In this document: positions 45,610 to 54,411 of the stretch, one piece after another | Layout: each line of letters opens with the position of its first letter | Numbering within the stretch: the first letter of the stretch is position 1 | Origin: Pseudohalioglobus sediminis | GTDB taxonomy: Bacteria; Pseudomonadota; Gammaproteobacteria; Pseudomonadales; Halieaceae | Reading direction: 5' to 3' | Assembly (NCBI RefSeq): GCF_008370495.1 | Contig: NZ_VTUX01000010.1 | Location: 62,001 to 126,000, forward strand | Length of the DNA stretch: 64,000 bases | Translations under genes and position numbers: made by a program | The notes under the pieces: model-generated | The model's database searches: none | What the model was told of the DNA's origin: nothing | What the model saw: only the letters and a program-made list of their open reading frames with translations

Positions 45610-48012
45610 CTAGAACGAGAAGTCCTTGCGGAAGGTCAGCTCGAACTCCCGCGGCCGGTTGTAACCGGGCATATTCACATAGCGCCCCACGTCGGACCAG
45701 GTGCCGTTGGGGCCGAAGCGTCCATCGTAGCCGGAGTCGATCCACTGGGCGTTGCGGTCATCCCAGATGTTCCAGACGCTCAGGGTCACCGCCCAATTGC
45801 CCTCGGCCACCAGGCCGAGTTGCAGGCTGCCCTCATCTGCTTCGTCCAGCAGCTTGCGCCCACCATAGCCGGTCTCGGCATTCATGGCGTTCCACCAGTC
45901 GTGGTACATCTCGTCGCGCCAGCTGTGGTCATAGCGGACCCAGCCATCCATGCCCCCGATCAGCGCGGGCATGTTGTATTCTAGGCCTATCCACCATTTG
46001 GAGGGCGGTGCAATCGCGAGCTCCTGGCCGTCTGCACCCAGTTGCCAGTCCTGCCCGGGGTCAGAGAGATCGAAGGTGTCGCTGGCCCAGTAGTCATCCT
46101 GCAACTCAGAATCGCTCCAGGCGTAGGAGGCATCCACCCGCAGGTTGTTTGTGATCTGGTACGCCAAGGTGGTTTCAATGCCCATGATATCGGCATCGCC
46201 CATATTGACCGTGCCGTTGGCCGTCCAGTCATCCGGGTCGGTGATACCGCGCTGGATATCGGACCACTCCATGAGGTAGCCGGAAATATTCCACTGCAGG
46301 CTGTTGTCCAGCCACTCGCTCTTCAGGCCCGCCTCGTAGTTGGTGAGCTTGTCGGGATCATAGGTATCCGGCAGGCGCGACGAGGGATTCTTGATGGAGT
46401 TATGGCCACCCAGCCTGAAGCCTTCGCTGTAGAGTAAATAAACCATCTTGTCGTCGGACAGATCATAATTCACCGCGAACTTGAACAGGGTGTCGTCATC
46501 TGTGCCTTCGTAGATATCGGTGTCATAGGGATTTCCCTCGGGCCAGCTCTTGAACTCTTCCCTATCGCGATCATACTCAAACCAGCGTGCACCCACCGTG
46601 GCAGACAGGTTATCGGTGAACTGGTAATTCATTTCACCGAACACCGCGATTTGCTCGGTTGTCGCCTTGTAGTCCTCAGCGTACCAGTCGTCGGTGTCGG
46701 GAATGTAGTTACCCAAATCCCAGTACTGGCCAAACGGCGTGTCCCTGAGGTTTTCCACTCGGGCAAACGCGTACTCCCAGGCGTCGTCGGTCTTCTCGTA
46801 GAATGCACCCAGCATCCATTGCAGTCGAGAATCGCCGTATGAGGCCAGGCGGAACTCCTGGGTGAAGCGCTCGGCCGTCTGGTCGTTCACTGCAGTCTCG
46901 GGGTGAAAACCCGTGTCGTACCAAACGTTGTAGTAAATATACTCACCAGGGGTGCGTACAGATTGAGCGCGAATCTGGCCGTCGATATTACCGTCAAACT
47001 CGTAGGTAATTTCGCGATCCAGGTAGCTGGTGATGGATTTGAATTCAGCAAAGCCAACATCACCTGTAACCGTCAACGAAGTGATCCACCAATCGTCTTC
47101 CCGCTCATCTTTATGGAAGCGCACGATTTCCAGCTCGCCCACGCCTTCGGCATTGGGGTCAGACTTCCAGTCACCCTCGGATTTCTGGCTCTGCTGCATC
47201 AGCATTAGCTCAGCATCCCAGCCTTCTGTAACCGACCACAACGCAGAAATCCGCACACCACTCTGGGTCCATTCATTAAAATCGTCTTCGACCACATCAG
47301 CGTTGTCGTCATCGCTGAAAATATTGGTGCCATAGATATTGTCGATAAAACCGCCGGTTTTCACATCGAAGGCCGCGGCGCGCACTGCCAGCCGGTCTTC
47401 AATGATCGGCAGGTTCACCCAGCCCTCAAGTTTGTGGCCGGGATCGCCCTCCTCCATGTAGGTACCACCCACATCGACGGCACCGTAAGTGCCGGAGAAA
47501 TCTGGCCGATTGGGGATGATGCGCAGTGCGCCGGACTGGGAACTGGAGCCAAACAGGGTACCTTGTGGGCCGGGCAGTGCCTCCACGCGCTCGATATCGA
47601 CATTGCGGGGGTCTACCGCCTGGGTGGCAGAGGTCATCGGCACATCACCGAGGTAAACGGCGGACCCAGAATCAGTCCGCCACTCACCGCTACCGGTGCT
47701 GATGCCGCGGAACACGACCTCGTTGCGACCGGGCGAGGTGGTCACCGTGGACATGCTGGGAATGGCTCGCAGCAGGTCAGACATGTTGTCCAGGCCCAGT
47801 TTGGAAATTTGCTCGGTGTTGAACGCCTGAACACTCTGGGCGAGGTCCTGCATGTTCACTTCCCGCTTGGTTGCAGTGACGATAACTTCTTCCAGAACAG
47901 GTCCGCCCTGGTCCTGGGCGATGGCGGGCGCAACAACCGGTGCGGTAGCGGTTGCCAGTGCAATGGCGCGTGTCAGGGGGTGCAGTCTGAAACGTCCAGG
48001 AGATCTCTTCAT
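45610..48012 (-). CDS. TonB-dependent outer-membrane receptor of the galactoside operon
   Basis: 800 aa, signal peptide LTRAIALATATAPVVAPAIA followed by the plug (EEVIVTATKREVNMQDLAQS, DLLRAIPSMSTVTTSPGRNE, GPQGTLFGSSSQSGALRIIP). A long 22-strand barrel ends EFELTFRKDFSF with a C-terminal Phe for BAM recognition. Its order before GH30, lacZ and symporter genes on the same strand makes it the outer-membrane importer for the oligosaccharide released by GH30. The ATG at 48012 follows the 305-base promoter gap shared with the divergent hydrolase. Confidence 0.94.
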   Translation of the reverse strand: MKRSPGRFRLHPLTRAIALATATAPVVAPAIAQDQGGPVLEEVIVTATKREVNMQDLAQSVQAFNTEQISKLGLDNMSDLLRAIPSMSTVTTSPGRNEVVFRGISTGSGEWRTDSGSAVYLGDVPMTSATQAVDPRNVDIERVEALPGPQGTLFGSSSQSGALRIIPNRPDFSGTYGAVDVGGTYMEEGDPGHKLEGWVNLPIIEDRLAVRAAAFDVKTGGFIDNIYGTNIFSDDDNADVVEDDFNEWTQSGVRISALWSVTEGWDAELMLMQQSQKSEGDWKSDPNAEGVGELEIVRFHKDEREDDWWITSLTVTGDVGFAEFKSITSYLDREITYEFDGNIDGQIRAQSVRTPGEYIYYNVWYDTGFHPETAVNDQTAERFTQEFRLASYGDSRLQWMLGAFYEKTDDAWEYAFARVENLRDTPFGQYWDLGNYIPDTDDWYAEDYKATTEQIAVFGEMNYQFTDNLSATVGARWFEYDRDREEFKSWPEGNPYDTDIYEGTDDDTLFKFAVNYDLSDDKMVYLLYSEGFRLGGHNSIKNPSSRLPDTYDPDKLTNYEAGLKSEWLDNSLQWNISGYLMEWSDIQRGITDPDDWTANGTVNMGDADIMGIETTLAYQITNNLRVDASYAWSDSELQDDYWASDTFDLSDPGQDWQLGADGQELAIAPPSKWWIGLEYNMPALIGGMDGWVRYDHSWRDEMYHDWWNAMNAETGYGGRKLLDEADEGSLQLGLVAEGNWAVTLSVWNIWDDRNAQWIDSGYDGRFGPNGTWSDVGRYVNMPGYNRPREFELTFRKDFSF

Positions 48013-48200
48013 AGCAGCAAAGCCTTTATTCAGATAATTATAATTGGGCAGGGAGGCGGGCAGCCTCCAGGCCGTGAGTCCTATCGTAAACCAATGCTCC
48101 CCCGAATGGCCCCACCCCGCAGCTGAGAATAACTATGCCATGGTTGCAAATAACTCAACCATGACAAGCCGAGAACAGGCGATTGCTTGCCAAAAGCCAG

Positions 48201-48219
48201 TGTATGATCGGTTTATACA
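48201..48219. promoter_or_regulatory. Operator-like repeat in the divergent TBDR/CocE promoter region
   Basis: TGTATGA (48201-48207) and TTATACA (48213-48219) form a short inverted repeat (one mismatch) in the non-coding gap 48013-48317. The gap also contains AT-rich -10-like stretches (ATAATTATAATT near 48032) and no gene. It is a reasonable site for a regulator of the galactoside locus. Confidence 0.4.
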
Positions 48220-48317
48220 ACAACTTTATTCACCAGTAGTGAAGAATCGCTCATTTGCCCTGCGCCGCACTGGCGCAGTAGGCTCGGGCCCCCAAACAAC
48301 CCCCAGGAGATTCACCC

Positions 48318-50195
48318 ATGCTCAAGTTGGCACCGCTGTTACTGAGTGCTCAACTCGCACTTGCCGTGCTCTTCGTATCCGTTGGCACGCAGGCGGAAGA
48401 GCTCGATTACGTCTACAACAGCAGCGTGATGATCCCCATGCGCGACGGTGTGGAGTTGTCCACCGACTTCTACTTCCCGAAAGAGTACGACGGCAAGCTA
48501 CCACTTATTCTGGTGCGCACGGTATACAACAAGCGCCAGGTGTTCGGCTGGGACCCGGCCTGGATCGAACTGGTCAGCCAGGGATATGCATTGGCCATCC
48601 AGGACATCCGGGGGCGCTATGAATCCGGCGGAGATTACAACGTGGGCGTGGGCCGACGCGAAGACGGTGTCGACACTCTTGACTGGATTACCCGGCAGGA
48701 CTGGTCCAACGGCAAGGTGGCGCTGGCTGGCTGCAGCTACCAGGGCGAGTCCCAGGTTGTACTGGCCGCCACCAATCACCCTGCACTGGTCACTGCCGTA
48801 CCCATGTGGCCTGCCTCGGGCTACTACTCCCCGGGACGCGCCTGGCAGGCATGGAGCGGCGGCGTGTTTGAACTGGGCCAGACCGCCGGTTGGTTTGCCG
48901 GCAGTGGCTCCAAGGTCTACACCCAGCCGCCCGAGGGTGTTGATCGCGGCGAGTTTTTCCGTGAGTTCGGCGGCAAGATCGAGATGACTCCTACGGTAGA
49001 TTTCGCCCGCTACCTGGAAGAACTGCAGAGCCTGCCAACCATCGACGTGCTGCAGCGGGCCGGCGTCCCACCCACCGATTTTGAAACCTGGCGCAAATCA
49101 GCACCAGACGGCGACTACTACCGCGGCCTGGACCTGGTACAGGCGGATGACGAATTCAGCATTCCCGCCTTGTTCATGGATTCCTGGTACGACTACGGCG
49201 CGACCGAGACACTTGAGATGTTCGCCCAGTTCAGTGCCAATGGGCGCACCGAGGCAGCGCGCGAACACCAGTATCTTGTTATCGGTCCAGGGACCCATTG
49301 CAGTTTCAACGAAGTCTCGGAAAACACCACCGTTGGTGAAAGGCCGGTGGGGGATGCCCGCTACCCCCATCACGAACTCCAGATAGACTGGTACAACTAT
49401 TGGATGAAGGGCGAGAAGAACGGTGTACTGGAGCGCAACCGCATTCACTACTACCAGATGGGCGACAACGAGTGGAGGTCTACCAATCAATGGCCCCCCG
49501 CCGGTGTGCAGCCAGAACGCTGGTATTTCAGCAGTGTCAATGGCGCAAACTCGTTGCGGGGCGACGGGGTCCTTTCGACGACGCAAGGCATCAGGTCAAT
49601 GGAGGATAGCTTCACCTACGACCCGGGAAATCCGGTGCCATCACTGGGTGGCCACACCTGCTGCACAGGGACGGACACGGAAGCGGGCGGCTACGACCAG
49701 AGAGGCATTGAGCAGCGCCGTGATGTGCTGGTATATACTTCAGAGGTTCTCGAATCAGACATTGAAATGGTCGGCCGGATTTTCGCGAGGCTGTATGTGA
49801 GTTCATCGGCCAGGGACACTGACTTTACTGTCAAGCTCGTTGACGTACATCCCGATGGCACGGCTTACAATATCCAGGAAGGGGCACTCAGAATGCGTTA
49901 TCGCAACAGCCTCCGGGAGGCTGAAATGATGACCCCGGGTGACATCTACGTCGCCGACATAGACCTGCATACCACCGCGAATACGTTCAAGGCCGGACAC
50001 CGTATCCGCGTAGAAGTGAGCAGTTCCAACTACCCGCGGCTGGAGCGGAATTTGAACACCGGTGGCAACAATTACGATGAGACTCGCTATATATCGGCCC
50101 GCAACCGCCTGCTGCTTGGCGGCCAATACGCCAGTTACATTGACCTCCCCATTAACGTTTCGCGCACAAAGGTTGCCGGAGATTCAAGCAATTGA
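48318..50195 (+). CDS. Exported CocE/NonD (X-Pro dipeptidyl-peptidase S15) family hydrolase
   Basis: 625 aa with a signal peptide (PLLLSAQLALAVLFVSVGTQ, cleavage near QAEE). The alpha-beta hydrolase core has IPMRDGVELSTDFYFPK, QDIRGRYESGGDYN, the nucleophile in ALAGCSYQGESQ (GxSYxG), MDSWYDYG with the acid and GPGTHCSFNE with the His. The C-terminal XPP_C jelly-roll is present (VKLVDVHPDGTAYNIQEG, HRIRVEVSSSNYPRLERN). Members cleave Xaa-Pro peptides, esters or acylamides, so the substrate is open. It starts after AGGAGA and overlaps the next gene by TTGA. Confidence 0.88.
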   Translation: MLKLAPLLLSAQLALAVLFVSVGTQAEELDYVYNSSVMIPMRDGVELSTDFYFPKEYDGKLPLILVRTVYNKRQVFGWDPAWIELVSQGYALAIQDIRGRYESGGDYNVGVGRREDGVDTLDWITRQDWSNGKVALAGCSYQGESQVVLAATNHPALVTAVPMWPASGYYSPGRAWQAWSGGVFELGQTAGWFAGSGSKVYTQPPEGVDRGEFFREFGGKIEMTPTVDFARYLEELQSLPTIDVLQRAGVPPTDFETWRKSAPDGDYYRGLDLVQADDEFSIPALFMDSWYDYGATETLEMFAQFSANGRTEAAREHQYLVIGPGTHCSFNEVSENTTVGERPVGDARYPHHELQIDWYNYWMKGEKNGVLERNRIHYYQMGDNEWRSTNQWPPAGVQPERWYFSSVNGANSLRGDGVLSTTQGIRSMEDSFTYDPGNPVPSLGGHTCCTGTDTEAGGYDQRGIEQRRDVLVYTSEVLESDIEMVGRIFARLYVSSSARDTDFTVKLVDVHPDGTAYNIQEGALRMRYRNSLREAEMMTPGDIYVADIDLHTTANTFKAGHRIRVEVSSSNYPRLERNLNTGGNNYDETRYISARNRLLLGGQYASYIDLPINVSRTKVAGDSSN

Positions 50196-50761
50196 ACATT
50201 GATGTGGCCGTGCGAGATCTGGGTGAGGTCGACCACCTGCCATTGAAACACGTCATCGACTCGGCCAGCGACGAAGACTGGGAGGAAAATCGCCACCGCC
50301 AGACCCAGTATGACGTCCACTACAACACCAAGTCGCTGGTGATGCTGTTTGCCGAGACCGAGCACTGGCCTGTCGCGAAAGTCGTACAGGAGTCAGCGTG
50401 GGCGCTATTGCATCGTGCGGCTCTCCCTGTCATTGACGATATTTTGCATGGGCACTACAGCCCTGGCGGCAAGGTCATTCGTGCGATGGCAGCGCGGCTG
50501 GTAAGCGGCGCGGTCATCACGCCCCATCGCGATGCGCACCCGTCATTCCACGTCGGTCATCGCATTCATGTGCCGATCCGCACTAATTCGCGGGTCCGGT
50601 TCACCATCGATGGCCGTCCGTATAAGTTTGAGGTGGGCCGGGCCTACGAGATAAACAACCAGCTTCAGCACAGCGTCATGAACAAAGGGGATGATGACCG
50701 GATTCACTTCATCTTTGACTATGTCCCCGCCAGCGAGTTGGCAGCCTTAACACTGTCTTGA
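50192..50761 (+). CDS. Aspartyl/asparaginyl beta-hydroxylase-like 2-oxoglutarate dioxygenase
   Basis: 189 aa from a TTG at 50192 overlapping the CocE stop, with CGGAGA ten bases upstream; GTG 50204 is an alternative. The double-stranded beta-helix core shows the iron His-x-Asp in ITPHRDAHPSFHVG, the 2-oxoglutarate-binding RIHVPIRTNSRVRF, and the distal His in NNQLQHSVMNKGDDDRIHFI. This is the Asp/Asn hydroxylase branch (Fe(II)/2OG). Similar genes sit next to TonB receptors and sulfotransferases, so it may modify a peptide or precursor. Confidence 0.8.
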   Translation: MNIDVAVRDLGEVDHLPLKHVIDSASDEDWEENRHRQTQYDVHYNTKSLVMLFAETEHWPVAKVVQESAWALLHRAALPVIDDILHGHYSPGGKVIRAMAARLVSGAVITPHRDAHPSFHVGHRIHVPIRTNSRVRFTIDGRPYKFEVGRAYEINNQLQHSVMNKGDDDRIHFIFDYVPASELAALTLS

Positions 50762-50776
50762 ACCGGCAACCACCCT

Positions 50777-51787
50777 ATGCCCTCCTCCCCATTGCCAACA
50801 ATTCGCATTGCCTGCCCTGGCGGTGTTAGCGCTACAGTTTTACCTCTCGGGGCGACGTTAGTTTCCCTGGAAGTACCGGTCGGCTCGAGCCGGCGGAATG
50901 TCGTACTAGGCTACGAGAATCCCGATGATTACCTGTCGGACCCCTACTATATGGGAGCAAGCATCGGCCGGTTCGCCGGGCGCATCAGCAACGGAGTTTT
51001 GACCATCGGGGGCGAGCGGCATCAGGTCAAGATAAACGAGGTCAGCAACGGCCATTCACTCCACGGTGGTAGCAGCGGGTGGTCAGCCAAAAACTGGCAG
51101 GTGAGTTCCGTGGGGGAAAAACACGTTCGTTTTGCTTATCTGTCGGCCGATGGCGAGCAGGGCTTTCCCGGGGAGGTCTCGGCAACTGTTGAGTATTCCA
51201 TTCCATCGCCAAACCAGATAGATATCACTTTCCGGGCGACAACTCGCGCCGCTACAGTGGTCAATATGACGAATCACGCCTATTTCAATTTAGGAACCGC
51301 TTCACAACCCATAGGGGACCACTTTCTTCAGGTGTACGGCGATCAATACCTTCCGATCAAGGCAAGCCTGGCGCCCACAGGTGATTTCGCGTCAGTCACG
51401 GGCACACCATTCGACTTTACGCAGCGGAAAAGAATAAGTGACTCAATACAGGCTCTCTCCAGCTCAGGAGTCACTGGCGGCCTCGATCACTCCTTTGTGC
51501 TGGCGCACAGGAGCGACCCGAGAAGGCAACTCGCCGCCGTGCTCGAGTCTCCCTCTGGCGACTTGCGCATGCTGCTTCACACAACTCAGCCGACCTTACA
51601 TGTCTATTCTTCAGGTACGCTTGGAGAGCCGTTTGCAAGGTACGGAGCGATTTGTCTCGAGGCCCAGGGATACAGTGATGCGCCGAATCAATCGAACTTT
51701 CCTTCGGCCGAAATTCATCCTGGCGAAGTCTATTGCCATACAACTTCGCTGTCCTTCAATGACATGCATACAAGAACTACACAGTAA
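50777..51787 (+). CDS. galM: Aldose 1-epimerase (galactose mutarotase)
   Basis: 336 aa. Family marks: PLGATLVSLEVPV, NVVLGYENPDDYLSDPYYMG, IGRFAGRISNGVL, GHSLHGG, the catalytic His in VNMTNHAYFNLG and the catalytic Glu in AICLEAQGYSDAPNQSNFP. It converts beta- to alpha-galactose for GalK. It starts 15 bases after the hydroxylase gene on the same strand. Base composition is a little more AT-rich than in the preceding genes, and the region immediately downstream is degraded sequence bordering a foreign block. Confidence 0.92.
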   Translation: MPSSPLPTIRIACPGGVSATVLPLGATLVSLEVPVGSSRRNVVLGYENPDDYLSDPYYMGASIGRFAGRISNGVLTIGGERHQVKINEVSNGHSLHGGSSGWSAKNWQVSSVGEKHVRFAYLSADGEQGFPGEVSATVEYSIPSPNQIDITFRATTRAATVVNMTNHAYFNLGTASQPIGDHFLQVYGDQYLPIKASLAPTGDFASVTGTPFDFTQRKRISDSIQALSSSGVTGGLDHSFVLAHRSDPRRQLAAVLESPSGDLRMLLHTTQPTLHVYSSGTLGEPFARYGAICLEAQGYSDAPNQSNFPSAEIHPGEVYCHTTSLSFNDMHTRTTQ

Positions 51788-51960
51788 GTTCATATTCCCC
51801 GCACCGCCTTTATGCGACCTTGAAGATGGACATACCGAAGGAGCACGTAACCCGGCAACGGCAATACCACACTCACTCCAACAATAGCTGGTAGTGGTCC
51901 AGCCCAAATCCACGGTACTGCATAAAGCAGCTGCGTTTGGCTTTTGCCCTGATATCTTCG

Positions 51961-52172
51961 GGGGGGGGAGTGCGCCGAACTTGCGCTGGTAGGTGGCCTC
52001 GGCGAGGGCGAACCAGCCGGGTGCCTCCTCTTCAATGGCAAGGGCGCTCTCGTTCGCCACCGCGGGGTTGTCTTTCAGGAACCTGGTAGAACTTGAGCGC
52101 GTTACCACCGGTGGTGGTGTCCAGCGAGCCGAACATCACACCGGTCTTCTTAGGGATGTTGATTTGCACTGA
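51961..52172 (-). pseudogene. Remnant of recA with internal deletion
   Basis: The minus strand reads KKTGVMFGSLDTTTGGNALKFYQ (from about 52153), closely matching the RecA motif GVMFG..ETTTGGNALKFY. One base-frame change later it reads FLKDNPAVANESALAIEEE, matching the C-terminal ..FLKDNP.VANE.. of RecA. About 60-70 residues of RecA are missing between these pieces and the frame shifts there. A run of nine G follows at 51960-51968. No intact recA or ORF surrounds it. The region 51788-51960 shows nothing else recognisable. Confidence 0.72.
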
Positions 52173-52442
52173 AAATTGACCCGCTAATGGAGTGAACACT
52201 ACCTTCTTCGCCAGCAGTGTATGCGCCGGCTATAGCATCAAGGGGATGCTAGATCATCTACAACTTTCGTGGAGAGACTGTCTCTCGCCAAAATATACTC
52301 CTCCTGAGCAAACCTCTCCTGAAGCTAGAATAATTCCCTACGTGTGCCTCGCATTTCAAATACGGTTGAAGCTTGCCATTCTCACTAAATGCTAGAAAAT
52401 CGCAGCTTTCGGCCAGATAAAGCATATAGAGGGGTCAACAAC

Positions 52443-52704
52443 TGCGTTTTTCGGGAATCTAGCCCTCTGTCATCAACGCTAGTGTGCGTTTTTCGGCAAT
52501 CCGTAGTCAAAATTGGAGCGGAAATGCGGTTTCCGGCATTCGTCAGACGATTGTGCCTGCGTTATTCGGCAAAGCGAGAGAAAAACTGAATGAGTAATGC
52601 GTTTTTCGGCAAAGTAAGCGAAAAATTGAAGGCTTGATGCGTTTTCCGGCATTGGAATCTCTCAAATTCTGCACGTTCGTGCCTTTACATTACCGAAAAA
52701 CGCA
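52443..52704. repeat. Array of seven 16-bp repeats (TGCGTTTTTCGGCAAT)
   Basis: Six direct copies start at 52443, 52485, 52525, 52558, 52598 and 52638, with spacings of 42, 40, 33, 40 and 40, and one inverted copy occupies 52689-52704. Copies at 52485 and 52598 differ only at the last base; others vary at one to four positions, always keeping TGCG and CGG. A weaker copy may lie near 52401. The 595-base stretch 52173-52767 contains no gene. Regular spacing of about four helical turns suggests protein-bound recombination end sites. Confidence 0.8.
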
Positions 52705-52740
52705 TTTCACCGGCGAAAGTCTGATTTCCGATGTAGTTAC

Positions 52741-52766
52741 CATGGTAAAGCGAAACATTTACCATG
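52741..52766 (-). terminator. Hairpin after the small unknown gene of the recombinase operon
   Basis: CATGGTAAA (52741-52749) pairs with TTTACCATG (52758-52766) across an eight-base loop, directly after the stop of the gene that ends at 52768. It is a probable 3' end structure for the operon. There is no clear T-run. Confidence 0.5.
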
Positions 52767-52767
52767 C

Positions 52768-53238
52768 CTACTCGCTGTATATCGACTGATCATCGACCTC
52801 AACCCTGCCTATGTCTTCCAAGCGATTTAGGATGTTGTCACGCGCTCCGTGTGCCGGATAAAACCGACCAGGTGCTCTGCAAAGGTAGACGTCATAGCCA
52901 TCGGAGATAAAGGTGTCCATGCCAAAACCGTAATCAGCCATTCCACCTCTGGTAATTCCAAAGGCCTCACTCGTAACATAGAAGAGCAGGTATCGAAAAC
53001 CGCCCTTTACTTCGTTATTCAGTTCAAGATCGATCACGGCGCCGAATGCCACATTTACATCTCGGGTGACGTAGGGCAGGCGTTCTAGTGCCGCTATTGC
53101 CGTTTTCAATCCCTGTTCTTGCGAGGAGGTTAGACCATCTCTCTGTAACATCCGTTGCGCTGTTTCAATAGCGTAATGGATCAGTGCTTCATCAACAGCT
53201 TCTATTTCAAATGTTTCCTCAATCTCAAGTTCATACAT
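52768..53238 (-). CDS. Unknown protein of the recombinase island
   Basis: 156 aa. Acidic N-terminus (YELEIEETFEIEAVDEALIH) followed by a helix and a mixed region with VNVAFGAVIDLELNNEVKGG, FRYLLFYVTSEAFGITRGGM and GYDVYLCRAPGRFYP. No signal peptide, membrane helix or catalytic motif is evident. It begins five bases after the upstream unknown gene's stop. The two small genes are candidates for island cargo (defence, antitoxin or regulation), with no positive evidence for any of these. Confidence 0.65.
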   Translation of the reverse strand: MYELEIEETFEIEAVDEALIHYAIETAQRMLQRDGLTSSQEQGLKTAIAALERLPYVTRDVNVAFGAVIDLELNNEVKGGFRYLLFYVTSEAFGITRGGMADYGFGMDTFISDGYDVYLCRAPGRFYPAHGARDNILNRLEDIGRVEVDDQSIYSE

Positions 53239-53243
53239 CTTCG

Positions 53244-54203
53244 TTACCCTGCATCTTCTAGCGCTGAAGCGTCGTTCCCGGCATCGTAAAGGCCCGATAG
53301 AGTAACGATGGGATAGCCGCCCTCTTGACCGATTAGGTTGATGGTTTGTCCGTTCATGAGTGAGAAATCGACACTGTCCTTCTTCAACGTTCCGAATGCT
53401 TCCTGACCCTCTGCTTTATAGTCAAATTTCGCTACGAGCAGAATTCCATGAGCCTGAGCGATATTCAGGAGCTCGAATTGTTTTTCATTCTTAGCTTTCA
53501 TCCTCATATCTGGGTAGGCAATCTCGGCATCGCCAGAAACATCCCGAAAGGTTATCTCGAGACTATCTTTATCGACGGCCACTATCTTCGTCAGACCATT
53601 GAAGGAAGAGGCGGTCTTCTTTGGAGGCTTCTTTTTTCGCAGAGGTGTGCTACTCGTGACCAGTTCGACCTTTTTCCCGCCTTCACCGTCGTCGACGGCT
53701 ACCGCCCTCTGGACTATGTAGTCGTTGTGTTCATGTAACTTCCGAAAATGCTTCAGGGCACCACGAGTGTCATTATGTAATCTGGATGCTGAGGCTCCAT
53801 GGTCAAAGTTTTCAAAATTTTCCGCTTCAATCGCCGCGAAAAGCTCATCCGCCAGTGACTGGTGCAGCTGCTGCTGTTTGGCTTCGTCGAGGCTGGGATC
53901 GCTAAACACCACCAGACACCAGCTCAATAGGCCGCCCTCTTCTATCTGACAAAACTGACACTTGACTGATTCAATCCACCCATAGGTCGCGCCCTTCGTT
54001 TTCTCTTTTGTCTCCATGATCGTTTTGATGACGATATTCGCTAACCTTTCGAACTGCGAGTCCTTGGGAAGCTCGCTTCCATTTCCGGAAACAACGTCGA
54101 AGCACATCAGTTCCTTGGACGAAGACCCATAAATTTTTGGATCTAGCTTCACCAACTCAGAAATGAGCAGGAAACTTCTGTTTTCCTTTACAAATATATT
54201 CAT
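53244..54203 (-). CDS. Unknown protein of the recombinase island
   Basis: 319 aa from an ATG at 54203 preceded by AGGAGAG. The N-terminal half is hydrophilic and mixed alpha/beta with a C-x-x-C pair (KCQFCQIEEG, about 82-85), near LLSWCLVVFSDPSLDEAK. The middle is Lys-rich (TPLRKKKPPKKTAS, about 188-200). The C-terminal half looks like a small beta domain (FNGLTKIVAVDKDSLEITFR, EIAYPDMRMKAKNEKQFELL, ILLVAKFDYKAEGQEAFGTL). The Lys-rich linker joining two domains is typical of nucleic-acid-associated proteins but proves nothing. No family recognised. Confidence 0.65.
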   Translation of the reverse strand: MNIFVKENRSFLLISELVKLDPKIYGSSSKELMCFDVVSGNGSELPKDSQFERLANIVIKTIMETKEKTKGATYGWIESVKCQFCQIEEGGLLSWCLVVFSDPSLDEAKQQQLHQSLADELFAAIEAENFENFDHGASASRLHNDTRGALKHFRKLHEHNDYIVQRAVAVDDGEGGKKVELVTSSTPLRKKKPPKKTASSFNGLTKIVAVDKDSLEITFRDVSGDAEIAYPDMRMKAKNEKQFELLNIAQAHGILLVAKFDYKAEGQEAFGTLKKDSVDFSLMNGQTINLIGQEGGYPIVTLSGLYDAGNDASALEDAG

Positions 54204-54411
54204 ACACCTCTCCTATTCATCTGGTTCCGCGACAGAATTGTCCTGTCTCACAACCACTTTCTTATCAACAGAAACCAAAAAGCAGAAGCAATTCTTAAAG
54301 ATTTTCCTGTAATACAGGCTTTTTTTGAAAGTACGTGATTAAGTATTGAATTTTAGAAAAGAGCGACTACAGAATAGGGAGGAGCGTGATTCTGCATCGA
54401 ACGACTGAAAG

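Noticed and set aside
52443-52704. CRISPR array
   Set aside because: The repeats are only 16 bases, degenerate, and one is inverted; the intervals resemble one another and there are no cas genes nearby.
54306-54325. Intrinsic terminator CCTGT-AAT-ACAGG followed by T-run
   Set aside because: The stem is only five pairs and it is oriented for the plus strand, where no gene ends. On the minus strand the trailing T-run is missing.
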